Shown here one piece after another: positions 24,556-33,158 of a stretch of DNA of 52,697 nucleotides. This DNA is from an uncultured Clostridia bacterium (lineage in GTDB: Bacteria > Bacillota > Clostridia > TANB77 > CAG-508), in contig CANQTX010000011.1 of the NCBI GenBank assembly GCA_947626885.1, positions 1 through 52,697 of the forward strand, given 5' to 3'. The position numbers and the translations under genes are program-made. The stretch's first letter is position 1, and every line of letters starts with the position of its first letter. The notes below the pieces were generated by a model. It had not been told where the DNA came from and ran no database searches. It saw nothing but the letters and a program-made list of their open reading frames with translations.

Positions 24556-25662
24556 TTATTCTACAAAAATTGCTTTTTGTCTTCTACTACTAATATTTAA
24601 TAATAATCCTATACAGATAAAATTCGATACCAATGAACTTCCTCCATAACTAACAAACGGCAATGGGATTCCTGTAATCGGTAATAGTCCAATTGTCATT
24701 CCGATATTTTCTGCCATGTGAAAGAAAAATACACCTGCAATACCAATAGCAATATAAGAACCAATATTATCTTTAGCCGTTTTTGCTATATAAATTGCTT
24801 TTGTAACCAAAATAATATATAAAATCGTAATAGTTCCTGTAGCAACAAATCCTAACTCTTCACCAATCACTGAAAAAATAAAGTCTGTGGTTTTAGGATG
24901 TAAAAAACCTAATTGTGTTTGATTTCCTTTTAATAATCCCATTCCAAAAACTTGTCCGGCACCAATTGCTAGTTTTGATTGCTTAATATTATATCCTGCT
25001 CCTCTGGGATCTAAATCCGGATTAAAAAACACTTCAATTCTCTTGACAGCATGATCTGGTAAATTATGATAAATAATCGGCGTCATTATTGCAATTAAAA
25101 TCAGAGTAGCAATAATATATTTTTTATCAATACCTGATACAAATAACATAAAAATAATTACTGTAATATAAACTAATGTTGTTCCCAAGTCTGGTTCTTT
25201 AATAATTAGAAAAACAGGTATTGCCGCTAGAAATAAAAAAATGAATAATTTCCAAATTTTATTAATTTCTTTTCTTCCTCTTATCTGTAATTTATTTAAT
25301 ATAAATGATAAAAATAAAATAATAACTACTTTACCAATTTCTGATGGCTGAAAAGATATTGTTTCTGTAATTTTAAACCAACTGGAAGCACCGCTAATTG
25401 GCTCTGTAAATAAAACACCTATTAATAAACCAATAATAATTACATATGCTAATGTTGAAAATCTAATAATGACATTATAATCTATCACAGAAGCTAATAT
25501 TAAAAATGGTACACTCACACCAATGAATATCAGCTGCTTTTGAAATTCCTCATAATCTGTACTTTGTGTGGCTGAAAACAATGCTATTGCCCCTATGACA
25601 CATAGTATGATACATACAATAAGAACTGACCATTCTACATTTTTCAGTAACTTCTTCCCCAT
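24556..25662 (-). CDS. rodA: SEDS-family peptidoglycan polymerase RodA
   Basis: RodA/FtsW proteins are multi-pass glycosyltransferases that polymerise lipid II with a class B PBP. This 368-residue protein shows ten hydrophobic segments and the family blocks QPSEIGKVVIILFLSF, IKEPDLGTTLVYI (with the catalytic Asp), GAGQVFGMGLLKGNQTQLGFLHPKTTDFIFSVIGEELGF and GIPLPFVSYGGSSLVSNF. Length and position next to minD/minE favour RodA over FtsW. It is 12 nt downstream of minE, so minD-minE-rodA form an operon. Confidence 0.92.
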   Translation of the reverse strand: MGKKLLKNVEWSVLIVCIILCVIGAIALFSATQSTDYEEFQKQLIFIGVSVPFLILASVIDYNVIIRFSTLAYVIIIGLLIGVLFTEPISGASSWFKITETISFQPSEIGKVVIILFLSFILNKLQIRGRKEINKIWKLFIFLFLAAIPVFLIIKEPDLGTTLVYITVIIFMLFVSGIDKKYIIATLILIAIMTPIIYHNLPDHAVKRIEVFFNPDLDPRGAGYNIKQSKLAIGAGQVFGMGLLKGNQTQLGFLHPKTTDFIFSVIGEELGFVATGTITILYIILVTKAIYIAKTAKDNIGSYIAIGIAGVFFFHMAENIGMTIGLLPITGIPLPFVSYGGSSLVSNFICIGLLLNISSRRQKAIFVE

Positions 25663-25674
25663 GTATAAAACCTC

Positions 25675-26586
25675 TTATTTTCTTTTATTTCCTTTATGCT
25701 TTTTCTTTTTTGGATGATTCTTATTAGAATCATTTCCTACACTTTCTTTTTGATAGGATTGATGATTGGTATTATCTTCTTGTTTTTTACTATTATCAAC
25801 TAAATTTTCTTTATTATTATTTGTTTGAGTACGATTTGTTTCTTCTTCAGAATTATTTTTTTCCAATTTATCTGCTGCTTCTGCTGCTTTTAGTAAATCA
25901 TCAAATGTAATATCATCATCATCTTCTTCATATTCATTCTCTTCTTCCATAAAATTTTTATTCGTATTAGCGTCTTCTGCCTCTACTTGATTGATTTTGT
26001 CAACTTCTTCTTTTTGCTTTTCTTGCTCTTTTCCATATTGTATACTGTCTACTGTATTTAATGGTTCTTCTACATGCACTGTGTCTTGCACTTTTATGGC
26101 ATTATCTACTTCCTCTGGTTTTTTTTCTTTTACTAATGTTTCTTCTGAAATTGGTTCTAATGCTATAACACTTGGAGGATCATTTTTATTTTCTTCTTTT
26201 TTTTCTTCCACTGTTTTCGTAGAATGAGAAATTCCCATTTCTTTATTAAAATCCACTCCCTCGAATTCTTTTACTTTCTCTGCCATCATATCATTCTTAA
26301 TATTGACAATTGGTATATTAGCATATAAAGCTGGAGCACCATTTGTACCATCATCATTCGATTGATTGGTAAGTCTTACATCAATGGATGATTCGTCTAC
26401 AACAATATATTTTTTTATAACATCTATAATTTCTTGTTTCATCAGTTCAAGAAAGTCAGCTGATACATTTGCCCTATCTTGCATTAAAACTAAATGCAAT
26501 CTTTCTTTTGCTGCATCTTTCGAACCTAATTCTTTTTGTTCTGTTTTTACGATTCTTCTAAAGAATTGTCCTATATTTTCAAACAT
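25675..26586 (-). CDS. minE: MinE with a long charged C-terminal extension
   Basis: Residues 1 to about 100 fit MinE, the topological factor that stimulates MinD ATPase: membrane-targeting start MFENIGQFFRRI, KERLHLVLMQDRANVSADFLELMKQEIIDVIKKY (anti-MinCD helix region) and the dimerisation strand VDESSIDVRLTNQ. Normal MinE is near 90 residues; this one continues for 200 low-complexity residues, very acidic (EENEYEEDDDDITFDD) with Lys/Asn runs and ending HPKKKKHKGNKRK. The extension is probably disordered and I know no function for it. The gene lies 22 nt after minD. No minC is in the window. Confidence 0.85.
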   Translation of the reverse strand: MFENIGQFFRRIVKTEQKELGSKDAAKERLHLVLMQDRANVSADFLELMKQEIIDVIKKYIVVDESSIDVRLTNQSNDDGTNGAPALYANIPIVNIKNDMMAEKVKEFEGVDFNKEMGISHSTKTVEEKKEENKNDPPSVIALEPISEETLVKEKKPEEVDNAIKVQDTVHVEEPLNTVDSIQYGKEQEKQKEEVDKINQVEAEDANTNKNFMEEENEYEEDDDDITFDDLLKAAEAADKLEKNNSEEETNRTQTNNNKENLVDNSKKQEDNTNHQSYQKESVGNDSNKNHPKKKKHKGNKRK

Positions 26587-26608
26587 GTTCTACCTCCAAC
26601 TTTATTAT

Positions 26609-27403
26609 CTATGATTTTCCAAATAAGTTCTTAATTTTTGCCCAAAAACCTGTTTCCTTTCCAGGAACTGTTACATCAATATTTTCTCCTAATAACCTCC
26701 TAGATATTTCTAAATATGCTTTTCCTGAAGGTGCTCTTTTGTTAGAAATTACTGGTTCTCCTTTATTGGTTTGTGTGATAATATTTTCATCATCTGGTAC
26801 AACACCAATTAAATCTATAGATAATAAGTCGACAATATCATTAACATCCATCATTTCACCTTTTTTTACCATACTTGGTCTTAATCGATTAACAATTAAT
26901 TCTGGATTTTTAATTTCTGATGATTCCAATAATCCAATAATTCTATCGGCATCTCTAATAGCAGATATTTCTGCTGTTGTAACAACTAATGCTCTATCTG
27001 CTCCTGCAATTGCATTTTTAAACCCTTGTTCAATACCTGCAGGGCAATCTATTAATATATAATCAAATTCTTCTTTCAAGCGATTGATTAAGTCTCTCAT
27101 TTGTTCTTCATTAATGGCTGTTTTATCTTTTGTTTGAGCTGCTGGAAGCAAGAAAAGTTCTTTAAACCTTTTGTCTTTAATTAACGCTTGTCTTAATTTG
27201 CATTTTTCTTCTATTACATCTACTAAATCGTATACAATTCTGTTTTCTAATCCCATAACAACATCTAAATTTCTAAGTCCAATATCTGTGTCTACTAATG
27301 CCACTTTTTTTCCTGCTAAAGCTAGAGCTGAACCTAAATTTGCAGTTGTTGTCGTCTTTCCAACGCCTCCTTTTCCAGATGTTATAACGATAACTTCTCC
27401 CAT
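26609..27403 (-). CDS. minD: Septum site-determining ATPase MinD
   Basis: MinD is the membrane-binding ATPase that positions the division site. The deviant Walker A SGKGGVGKTTT is at residues 9-18, followed by DTDIGLRNLDVVMGLENRIVYDLVDV and DCPAGIEQGFKNAI. The C-terminus (WAKIKNLFGKS) is the amphipathic membrane-targeting helix. The 264-residue length is standard. It is first of minD-minE-rodA, with an AGGAGG site before the ATG. A TTGACT and TATAAT pair with 15-nt spacing lies at 27456-27482 and could be its promoter. MinC is absent from its usual place upstream. Confidence 0.95.
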   Translation of the reverse strand: MGEVIVITSGKGGVGKTTTTANLGSALALAGKKVALVDTDIGLRNLDVVMGLENRIVYDLVDVIEEKCKLRQALIKDKRFKELFLLPAAQTKDKTAINEEQMRDLINRLKEEFDYILIDCPAGIEQGFKNAIAGADRALVVTTAEISAIRDADRIIGLLESSEIKNPELIVNRLRPSMVKKGEMMDVNDIVDLLSIDLIGVVPDDENIITQTNKGEPVISNKRAPSGKAYLEISRRLLGENIDVTVPGKETGFWAKIKNLFGKS

Positions 27404-27572
27404 TCGTTCTCCTCCTAATATTTTACAAATGTAACTATAATTTTAATATATATATATTATACGTTTTTTTTACAAAAGTCAATGTATATACTTATTTTTT
27501 GTAATATTTTTGTAATATTTATACAAAACAAAAAGGATAGCACCTTTTTCTAGAAAACTCATGTTACGTATA

Positions 27573-27601
27573 TTGACTTTGCGTAAGAAAAATTATATAC
27601 T
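27573..27601 (+). promoter_or_regulatory. Promoter of porGDAB
   Basis: TTGACT (27573-27578), 17-nt spacer, TATACT (27596-27601), about 70 nt upstream of porG. Confidence 0.75.
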
Positions 27602-27672
27602 AGTCATGTAAAAATAAAACGTATAATCTTTATGAAGTATTGGCGTAAAAAAATAATAGAATAGGAGGTCGT

Positions 27673-28251
27673 ATGAGTAATTTAATAGAAATTCGATGGC
27701 ATGGCAGAGGTGGTCAAGGTGCTAAAACCGCTTCATTACTTTTAGCAGATGCAGCTTTTAATACTGGTAAATATATTCAAGGTTTCCCTGAGTATGGTCC
27801 AGAAAGAATGGGAGCTCCCATTACAGCATATAATCGTATTAGTGATGAGCCTATCACTGTTCATTCTAATATTTATGAACCTGATTATGTTGTGGTTGTA
27901 GATGACACACTTCTAGATTCTGTAGATGTTACTGCGGGATTAAAACCAAATGGTGCTATCATTATTAATTCTACTAAAGATGGAGCAGAACTAAAAAAAT
28001 TACTAAAAGGTTATTCAGGAGATATTTACAAAATTGATGCAAGAAAAGTTTCTATGGAGACATTAGGAAAATATTTTCCTAACACCCCTATGCTTGCTGC
28101 TGTTGTAAAAGTAAGCGGTATTATGAGCGAAAAAGCTTTCTTGGATGATATGATAGGTTCTTTTAAGCATAAATTTGCCAAAAAACCTGAAGTTATTGAT
28201 GGAAATATGAAAGCTTTAGAAATGGCTTTAAAAGAAGTAACAAAAGTATAA
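27673..28251 (+). CDS. porG: 2-oxoacid:ferredoxin oxidoreductase, gamma subunit
   Basis: PorG is the small catalytic-domain subunit of the four-subunit enzyme that converts pyruvate (or a related 2-oxoacid) plus CoA into acyl-CoA, CO2 and reduced ferredoxin. Signatures are the N-terminal RWHGRGGQGAKTASLLLADAA and FPEYGPERMGAPITAYNRI. The length of 192 residues fits. Strong AGGAGG site before the ATG. It heads porG-porD-porA-porB. Pyruvate as substrate is likely from the split-subunit order but branched 2-oxoacids cannot be excluded. Confidence 0.92.
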   Translation: MSNLIEIRWHGRGGQGAKTASLLLADAAFNTGKYIQGFPEYGPERMGAPITAYNRISDEPITVHSNIYEPDYVVVVDDTLLDSVDVTAGLKPNGAIIINSTKDGAELKKLLKGYSGDIYKIDARKVSMETLGKYFPNTPMLAAVVKVSGIMSEKAFLDDMIGSFKHKFAKKPEVIDGNMKALEMALKEVTKV

Positions 28252-28351
28252 CTTTATTGATAATTTTCTATGTAAAACAAATAATAATCAAACATGTAAC
28301 ACTATGATAGGAAGGAAAAATTACGAAATAATATAGAAAGGGAGGTTTTTT

Positions 28352-28642
28352 ATGACAGAAGATACTATAAATAAAGATACACCATGGCAAGAGCTAACAA
28401 TTGGTGGAAATATTTATACTGCTGGTAATGCTGTGGAGTTTAAAACTGGTGACTGGCGTTCTACTACTCCTGTTTTTATACCAGAAGCATGTAAACAATG
28501 TGGCCTTTGTTTTCCAGTTTGTCCTGATGATGCTATACCAGTTAATAAGGAAGGAAAAAGAGAAGATTTTAATTATGATGCTTGTAAAGGATGTGGCGTT
28601 TGCGCAAAGGTTTGTCCTTTTAAAGCAATCGAAATGAAATAA
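28352..28642 (+). CDS. porD: 2-oxoacid:ferredoxin oxidoreductase, delta (ferredoxin) subunit
   Basis: The 96-residue protein carries two [4Fe-4S] motifs, CKQCGLCFPVCPDDAI and CKGCGVCAKVCPFKAI, that move electrons from the thiamine site to free ferredoxin. The N-terminus is the short PorD leader (PWQELTIGG). It follows porG by 100 nt with its own GGGAGG site. Confidence 0.93.
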   Translation: MTEDTINKDTPWQELTIGGNIYTAGNAVEFKTGDWRSTTPVFIPEACKQCGLCFPVCPDDAIPVNKEGKREDFNYDACKGCGVCAKVCPFKAIEMK

Positions 28643-28725
28643 ATAAATATTTAATAATTTTAATTATGTCTTCCTATTATCATACAGATAATTAGGGGAA
28701 GCAAAGAAAGGAAAATGAAAATATT

Positions 28726-29913
28726 ATGGGAATAAGAGAAAGATTAAGTGGTAATGAAGCAGCTGCTATCGCTATGAAACAAATTAATCCTGATGTTGTT
28801 GCCGCATTTCCAATCACACCTTCAACAGAAATTCCTCAGTATTTTTCTACATTTGTTAATAATGGTCAAGTAGATACGGAATTTGTTGCAGTTGAAAGTG
28901 AACATAGTGCTATGAGCGCTTGTATCGGTGCTCAAGCTGCTGGGGGAAGAGCTATGACAGCAACTTCTGCCAATGGTTTATCTTTAATGTGGGAAATGAT
29001 TTATATTGCCTCCAGCTTACGTTTACCAATTGTTATGTCTTTAGTTAATAGAGCTGTTTCTGGTCCACTAAATATACATAATGATCACTCTGATGCTATG
29101 GGTGTTCGTGATAGTGGATGGATTATGTTATTTTCAGAAAATAATCAAGAAGCTTACGATAATTTAATTATGGCACATCGCATTGCCGAACATCAAGATG
29201 TATTGTTACCATTAATGGTTTGTCAAGATGGATTTATTACTTCTCACTCTATTGAAAATATTGAGTTAATAGAAGATGATAAAGTAAAAGCATTTGTAGG
29301 TAAATATGAACCAAAACATTATTTACTAAATGATAAAGAACCTATTGCTGTAGGTCCTTTAGATTTACAAACTTATCTTTTTGAACACAAAGCGCAACAA
29401 GCACAAGCAATGAGAAATGCTAAAAAAGTAATTGCTGATGTTTCTGCTGAATTTGCCAAACTAACAGGTAGAGAATATAAATTTTTTGAAGCATATCGTT
29501 TAGAAGATGCAGAAATAGCTATTGTATGTATGAATTCTACAGCTGGTACAACAAAAGCAGTTGTTAATCATCTAAGAGATTCTGGCGTAAAAGCAGGTCT
29601 ACTAAAAATAAGAATGTTCCGACCTTTCCCAGCTGAAGAAGTAGCTGCCGCTTTAAAACATGTAAAAGCAGTTGCTGTTTTAGATAAAGCTGATTCTTTA
29701 AATGGTGCTGGTGGTGCTTTATTTGAAGATGTTGTTTCTGGAATGTATGTTAGCAAAGTGCAAATTCCTACTGTCAACTATATATATGGTATTGGTGGTA
29801 GAGATACTACAGAAAAAGATATTACAAAAGTTTTTGAAGACTTAAAAGACATTGCATCCAATGGAGAGGTTAACAATCCTTATAGATATTTAGGTTTAAA
29901 GGAGGAAATATAG
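28726..29913 (+). CDS. porA: 2-oxoacid:ferredoxin oxidoreductase, alpha subunit
   Basis: PorA holds the pyrimidine-binding and CoA-domain regions of the enzyme. Visible family blocks are SGNEAAAIAMKQINPDVVAAFPITPSTEIPQ, VESEHSAMSACIGAQAAGGRAMTATSANGL, the SGPLNIHNDHSDAMGVRDSGW loop and a C-terminal transketolase-like domain (IVCMNSTAGTTKAVVNHLRDSG, LLKIRMFRPFP). 395 residues is standard. It ends 1 nt before porB. Confidence 0.93.
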   Translation: MGIRERLSGNEAAAIAMKQINPDVVAAFPITPSTEIPQYFSTFVNNGQVDTEFVAVESEHSAMSACIGAQAAGGRAMTATSANGLSLMWEMIYIASSLRLPIVMSLVNRAVSGPLNIHNDHSDAMGVRDSGWIMLFSENNQEAYDNLIMAHRIAEHQDVLLPLMVCQDGFITSHSIENIELIEDDKVKAFVGKYEPKHYLLNDKEPIAVGPLDLQTYLFEHKAQQAQAMRNAKKVIADVSAEFAKLTGREYKFFEAYRLEDAEIAIVCMNSTAGTTKAVVNHLRDSGVKAGLLKIRMFRPFPAEEVAAALKHVKAVAVLDKADSLNGAGGALFEDVVSGMYVSKVQIPTVNYIYGIGGRDTTEKDITKVFEDLKDIASNGEVNNPYRYLGLKEEI

Positions 29914-29914
29914 T

Positions 29915-30874
29915 ATGGCATATAATCTTAAAGAAGTAATGATAAATACACCTTCTAGATTTACAGCTGGTCATAGAATGTGTGCTGGTTGCGGTGCACC
30001 TTCTGTTGCAAGAATGGTATTAAGAGCGGTAAAACCAGAAGATCATGCAGTAGTATCTTGTGCTACAGGATGCATGGAAGTTTCTACATTTATCTACCCT
30101 TATACATCATGGACAGATTCTTTTATTCACTCTGCTTTTGAAAATGCTGCTGCTACCTTAAGTGGTGCTGAGGCAGCTTATAAAGCTATGAAAAAACAAG
30201 GTAAATTACCAGAAAATAAACATACAAAATTTATTGCTTTCGGTGGAGATGGTGGTACTTATGATATTGGACTACAAAGTTTATCTGGCGCCATGGAAAG
30301 AGGTCATGATATGGTTTATGTTTGTTACGATAATGGTGCATACATGAACACAGGTATCCAACGTTCTTCTGCTACACCAAAATATGCGGATACTACTACA
30401 ACACCTGCTGGAACAGTAATTCCTGGAAAAATGCAATCTCGTAAAGACTTAGCTAAAATTATGGTGGGACATCATTTACCTTATGTAGCACAAACAATAG
30501 CTTTAGGAAATTATAAAGATTTATATGAAAAATCTGAGAAAGCAATCTATACAGAAGGTGCTTGTTTCTTAAATGTATTAGCTCCTTGTCCAAGAGGTTG
30601 GGGATATAATACAGAAGATTTAATGGAAATTAATAAATTAGCAGTAGATACTTGCTATTGGCCTTTATACGAAGTAATTGACGGTAAATATCATATTACT
30701 TATAAACCTGCTAAAAAACTACCAATAGAAGAATTTTTAAAACCACAAAAAAGATTTAAACATCTATTTAAACCAGGTAATGAGTGGATGATTCAAGACT
30801 TTCAAGAAGAAGTTGATCGTAGATGGCAAGAATTATTAGATTTAGAAGAAATGACAAATAAAGTAGAAGCATAA
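29915..30874 (+). CDS. porB: 2-oxoacid:ferredoxin oxidoreductase, beta subunit
   Basis: PorB binds thiamine diphosphate. It shows the cluster-type motif RMCAGCGAP at residues about 20-28, the TPP/Mg signature GGDGGTYDIGLQSLSGAMERG with VCYDNGAYMNTGIQRS, and a C-terminal tail ending in VDRRWQELLDLEE. The 319-residue length fits. It closes the operon and is followed by a terminator at 30913-30940. Confidence 0.94.
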   Translation: MAYNLKEVMINTPSRFTAGHRMCAGCGAPSVARMVLRAVKPEDHAVVSCATGCMEVSTFIYPYTSWTDSFIHSAFENAAATLSGAEAAYKAMKKQGKLPENKHTKFIAFGGDGGTYDIGLQSLSGAMERGHDMVYVCYDNGAYMNTGIQRSSATPKYADTTTTPAGTVIPGKMQSRKDLAKIMVGHHLPYVAQTIALGNYKDLYEKSEKAIYTEGACFLNVLAPCPRGWGYNTEDLMEINKLAVDTCYWPLYEVIDGKYHITYKPAKKLPIEEFLKPQKRFKHLFKPGNEWMIQDFQEEVDRRWQELLDLEEMTNKVEA

Positions 30875-30912
30875 CTTGATATGGAACGATTCTAAATAAA
30901 AAACAATGATAT

Positions 30913-30940
30913 AAAAAAGGTTTCTAAGGAAACCTTTTTT
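30913..30940 (+). terminator. Terminator of porGDAB
   Basis: AAAAAAGGTTTC-taag-GAAACCTTTTTT, a 12-bp stem with tetraloop and T-run. Its symmetry means it may also serve the convergent surface gene. Confidence 0.93.
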
Positions 30941-30979
30941 ATATATGAATAAAATATTAGTTCGAATGCATTTTTTTAG

Positions 30980-32304
30980 TTATGAATCTACAACAATGTG
31001 AATATTAGGCAAATTAACACTTCTCTGAACAAGATTCGCCACATTTTCATTTGCACAATGTACGGTACATTCACCACTCATATTATCAAAGCACCCTATA
31101 GGAACAGCAACAACACTTGAAGGTAAATATATATCATCTATCCCAGCATTATCAAATACGCTATAATTTAATCTTTCAAATCCCTCCTCAAAGTGTAGAC
31201 TTCTAATAGAAGCCTGATCAAAAGCACGGGTTCCAACGCTTTTAACATTACCTGGAATCACTAGAGAATCTGCATCTGCAAAAAGGAAAGCTCTGCTTTC
31301 TATTCGGACCAACGTTTCAGGAAATTCAATTTTAGTCCATCTCATTCCCTCGAATCCCCTATCATCGATTCCTATAGAACCATTCGGAATTTTTATAATC
31401 TCGTCACTTTTAAAATGCCCGATAGCACTAACATAGCCACCCCCCAATAAAAAGTCGCCATCACATTCATAGTACCCACCAGGCTCAAAGGCAAGGGTTT
31501 TCAGACCAAAGATCCCTAAATCGTGAAACGTTTTCGGAAAGTTAAATTCACACTCGAAACTCGCGCCACGAAACGAATAATTTCCTATTTTCTCAAACCC
31601 GCCAAGGTAGGACAATCGAAAGTCCCGAACAATAATTAAATGAAGAACGCCCTATTGAGTTTAAGCTCTGAGGTAAACAAATAATCGCATCTTTTAGACT
31701 ACCAAATGCTTTGTCACCGATTGATGTTATCCCCTCAGGAATAATTAAAATTTTCCCCTTAAACCACAAATCTTGAGTATCCCCCTCAATTTTACAAATT
31801 TCTGTCCCACGAATCGATTGAGGAATCGCAGCGTAATCCAAACCATCCTCGCAGACCCATCCCTCATTCTTTTCATAATACACTCCTTCATCATTTTCAT
31901 TATTCACTCCAGTAATTGTATCACCATGTTGCACATTAAAAATATCTTCAGATAAATAATGTAATGTTTCTGTTGATACAACAGCACCACCGTTCATTAT
32001 ATCGGTATAAAACATTATTGTTTGTATCTGCGGCTATGAATCCGTCATTCGTGATTCCTACCGATAATCCTTGAGATTGAAGACTTCTAGCAAATTTTAA
32101 TTTATCTTCATATGCCACCATAAAATTATCCATTTGCCATTGCTCTTGTGTTTCTGCTTCTTTATATCTTGTTACAGCATCTTGTGCTCTTGTTATAATA
32201 CCATTATCTCCTAATACTAGATTTAAACTCACTCCAGTTAAAATTAACAAAACAATTATGGTTACCACTAATGCTACTAAGGTAATACCTTTTTCATTAT
32301 TCAT
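30980..32304 (-). pseudogene. Prepilin-like protein with BspA-type leucine-rich repeats, broken by two frameshifts
   Basis: The start (ATG 32304) encodes the same prepilin signal as the genes at 112 and 14148 (EKGITLVALVVTIIVLLIL) and a helical stalk. After TNN near 32012 an extra base shifts the frame; removing it continues as MFYTDIMNGGAVVSTETLHY. The downstream region has LRR_5 repeats (IIPEGITSIGDKAFGSLK, LPQSLNSIGRSSF). A second extra base near 31607-31609 breaks FNYCSGLS from LSYLGGFEKIGNYSF, which continues with several more repeats to the stop at 30980. Each break is a single base, and neither lies in a long homopolymer. GC is higher than in neighbouring genes. An AGGAGG site precedes the ATG. 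It is probably a silenced surface gene, or a recently damaged one. Confidence 0.82.
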
Positions 32305-32325
32305 CTTTTGCTCCTCCTTTTCATT

Positions 32326-32504
32326 TTCGTAAAGTTAAATACTTTACGAAAATGAAAAAAAGCTGAACATCTTGATTTTAAAGCTTTTTCTGTAAAAAAC
32401 TTTTTTATATATTTCTATTTTTTTCGTTTTCGCAATACTTGACTTTATAAAAATTTATGTATATCATTAATTTAGTATTATCGTAAAGTATTTAAATTTA
32501 TGAT
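32326..32504. promoter_or_regulatory. Putative invertible promoter segment C (inverted sites 32326-32350 and 32480-32504)
   Basis: The left site is TTCGTAAAG-TTAAATA-CTTTACGAA. The right site is ATCGTAAAG-TATTTAA-ATTTATGAT, whose reverse complement matches the left at 21 of 25 positions with the 7-bp spacer identical. The enclosed 129 bp hold an outward promoter and an AAAAAGCT...AGCTTTTT hairpin (32357-32389). The left site ends 21 nt from the start codon of the prepilin/LRR gene. The four half-site differences suggest this copy is more diverged than A and B. Confidence 0.65.
32439..32467 (+). promoter_or_regulatory. Promoter inside segment C (outward, OFF)
   Basis: TTGACT (32439-32444), 17-nt spacer, TATCAT (32462-32467). 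It reads away from the surface gene; the -10 box ends 12 nt before the right site, as at loci A and B. Confidence 0.65.
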
Positions 32505-32536
32505 AAAATTATAGTTATTATGTTTTGCTATAATAC

Positions 32537-32571
32537 AAAAAACCTTTTATAAAGCATATAAAAGGTTTTTT
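32537..32571. terminator. Bidirectional terminator between switch C and the XRE regulator
   Basis: AAAAAACCTTTTAT and ATAAAAGGTTTTTT pair round a short loop with T-runs on both strands. It ends the XRE regulator transcript and would stop outward transcription from switch C. Confidence 0.9.
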
Positions 32572-32604
32572 ATGATCATAAATGTTGAATAAATTTTTTT
32601 AAAA

Positions 32605-32988
32605 CTAAAACTCTTTCTTTTTTTCCTTCATAAAATCTAAAATATTTTCTGAAAGATTTTTTCCTTCTTGTAACTTATTATATAAAATATCATCGTTCAT
32701 TCTGCCTCCACTAATAAATTCTTCTAATATTTCATTAGGTGTTACTTCTAATGCATTACATAACAATAAAAATTTTGCTAAGGACACACCAAACCTTCCT
32801 CTTTCGATTTGATTAATATAACTAGGTGAAGTAACAGATCTTACTGCAATTTCCTCTATCGTTATATGCTTTTTCTTCCTCACTTGTTTCATTTTCTCTC
32901 CAATTTCTGTATTAATCTTCTCTTTATTATCTAGAAGATATTGGTTTACATTCATAATTTCTAGATTAGAATTATACATTTTTACCAC
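32605..32988 (-). CDS. XRE-family helix-turn-helix regulator
   Basis: The 127-residue protein has a Cro/C1-type HTH at about 28-85: IGEKMKQVRKKKHITIEEIAVRSVTSPSYINQIERGRFGVSLAKFLLLCNALEVTPNEIL in outline, with the recognition helix SPSYINQIERG. A short C-terminal helix follows. Targets are unknown. It lies next to switch C, so a role in surface gene control is possible but not shown. GGAG site precedes the ATG. Confidence 0.85.
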   Translation of the reverse strand: MVKMYNSNLEIMNVNQYLLDNKEKINTEIGEKMKQVRKKKHITIEEIAVRSVTSPSYINQIERGRFGVSLAKFLLLCNALEVTPNEILEEFISGGRMNDDILYNKLQEGKNLSENILDFMKEKKKEF

Positions 32989-33158
32989 TCCCTTATATTT
33001 ATTTTTATGGTAAAACTATATTAACACACGAAAATTTGTTTGTCAATAAAAAAGAAAAATAATTGCGAAATTTTGTTTTGTATTATCTATCAAATGAATC
33101 ATCATCAAAAAATTTCGCAATTGTTGTTTTTATTTCTTTTCTTATGTAAAAAAATAAA

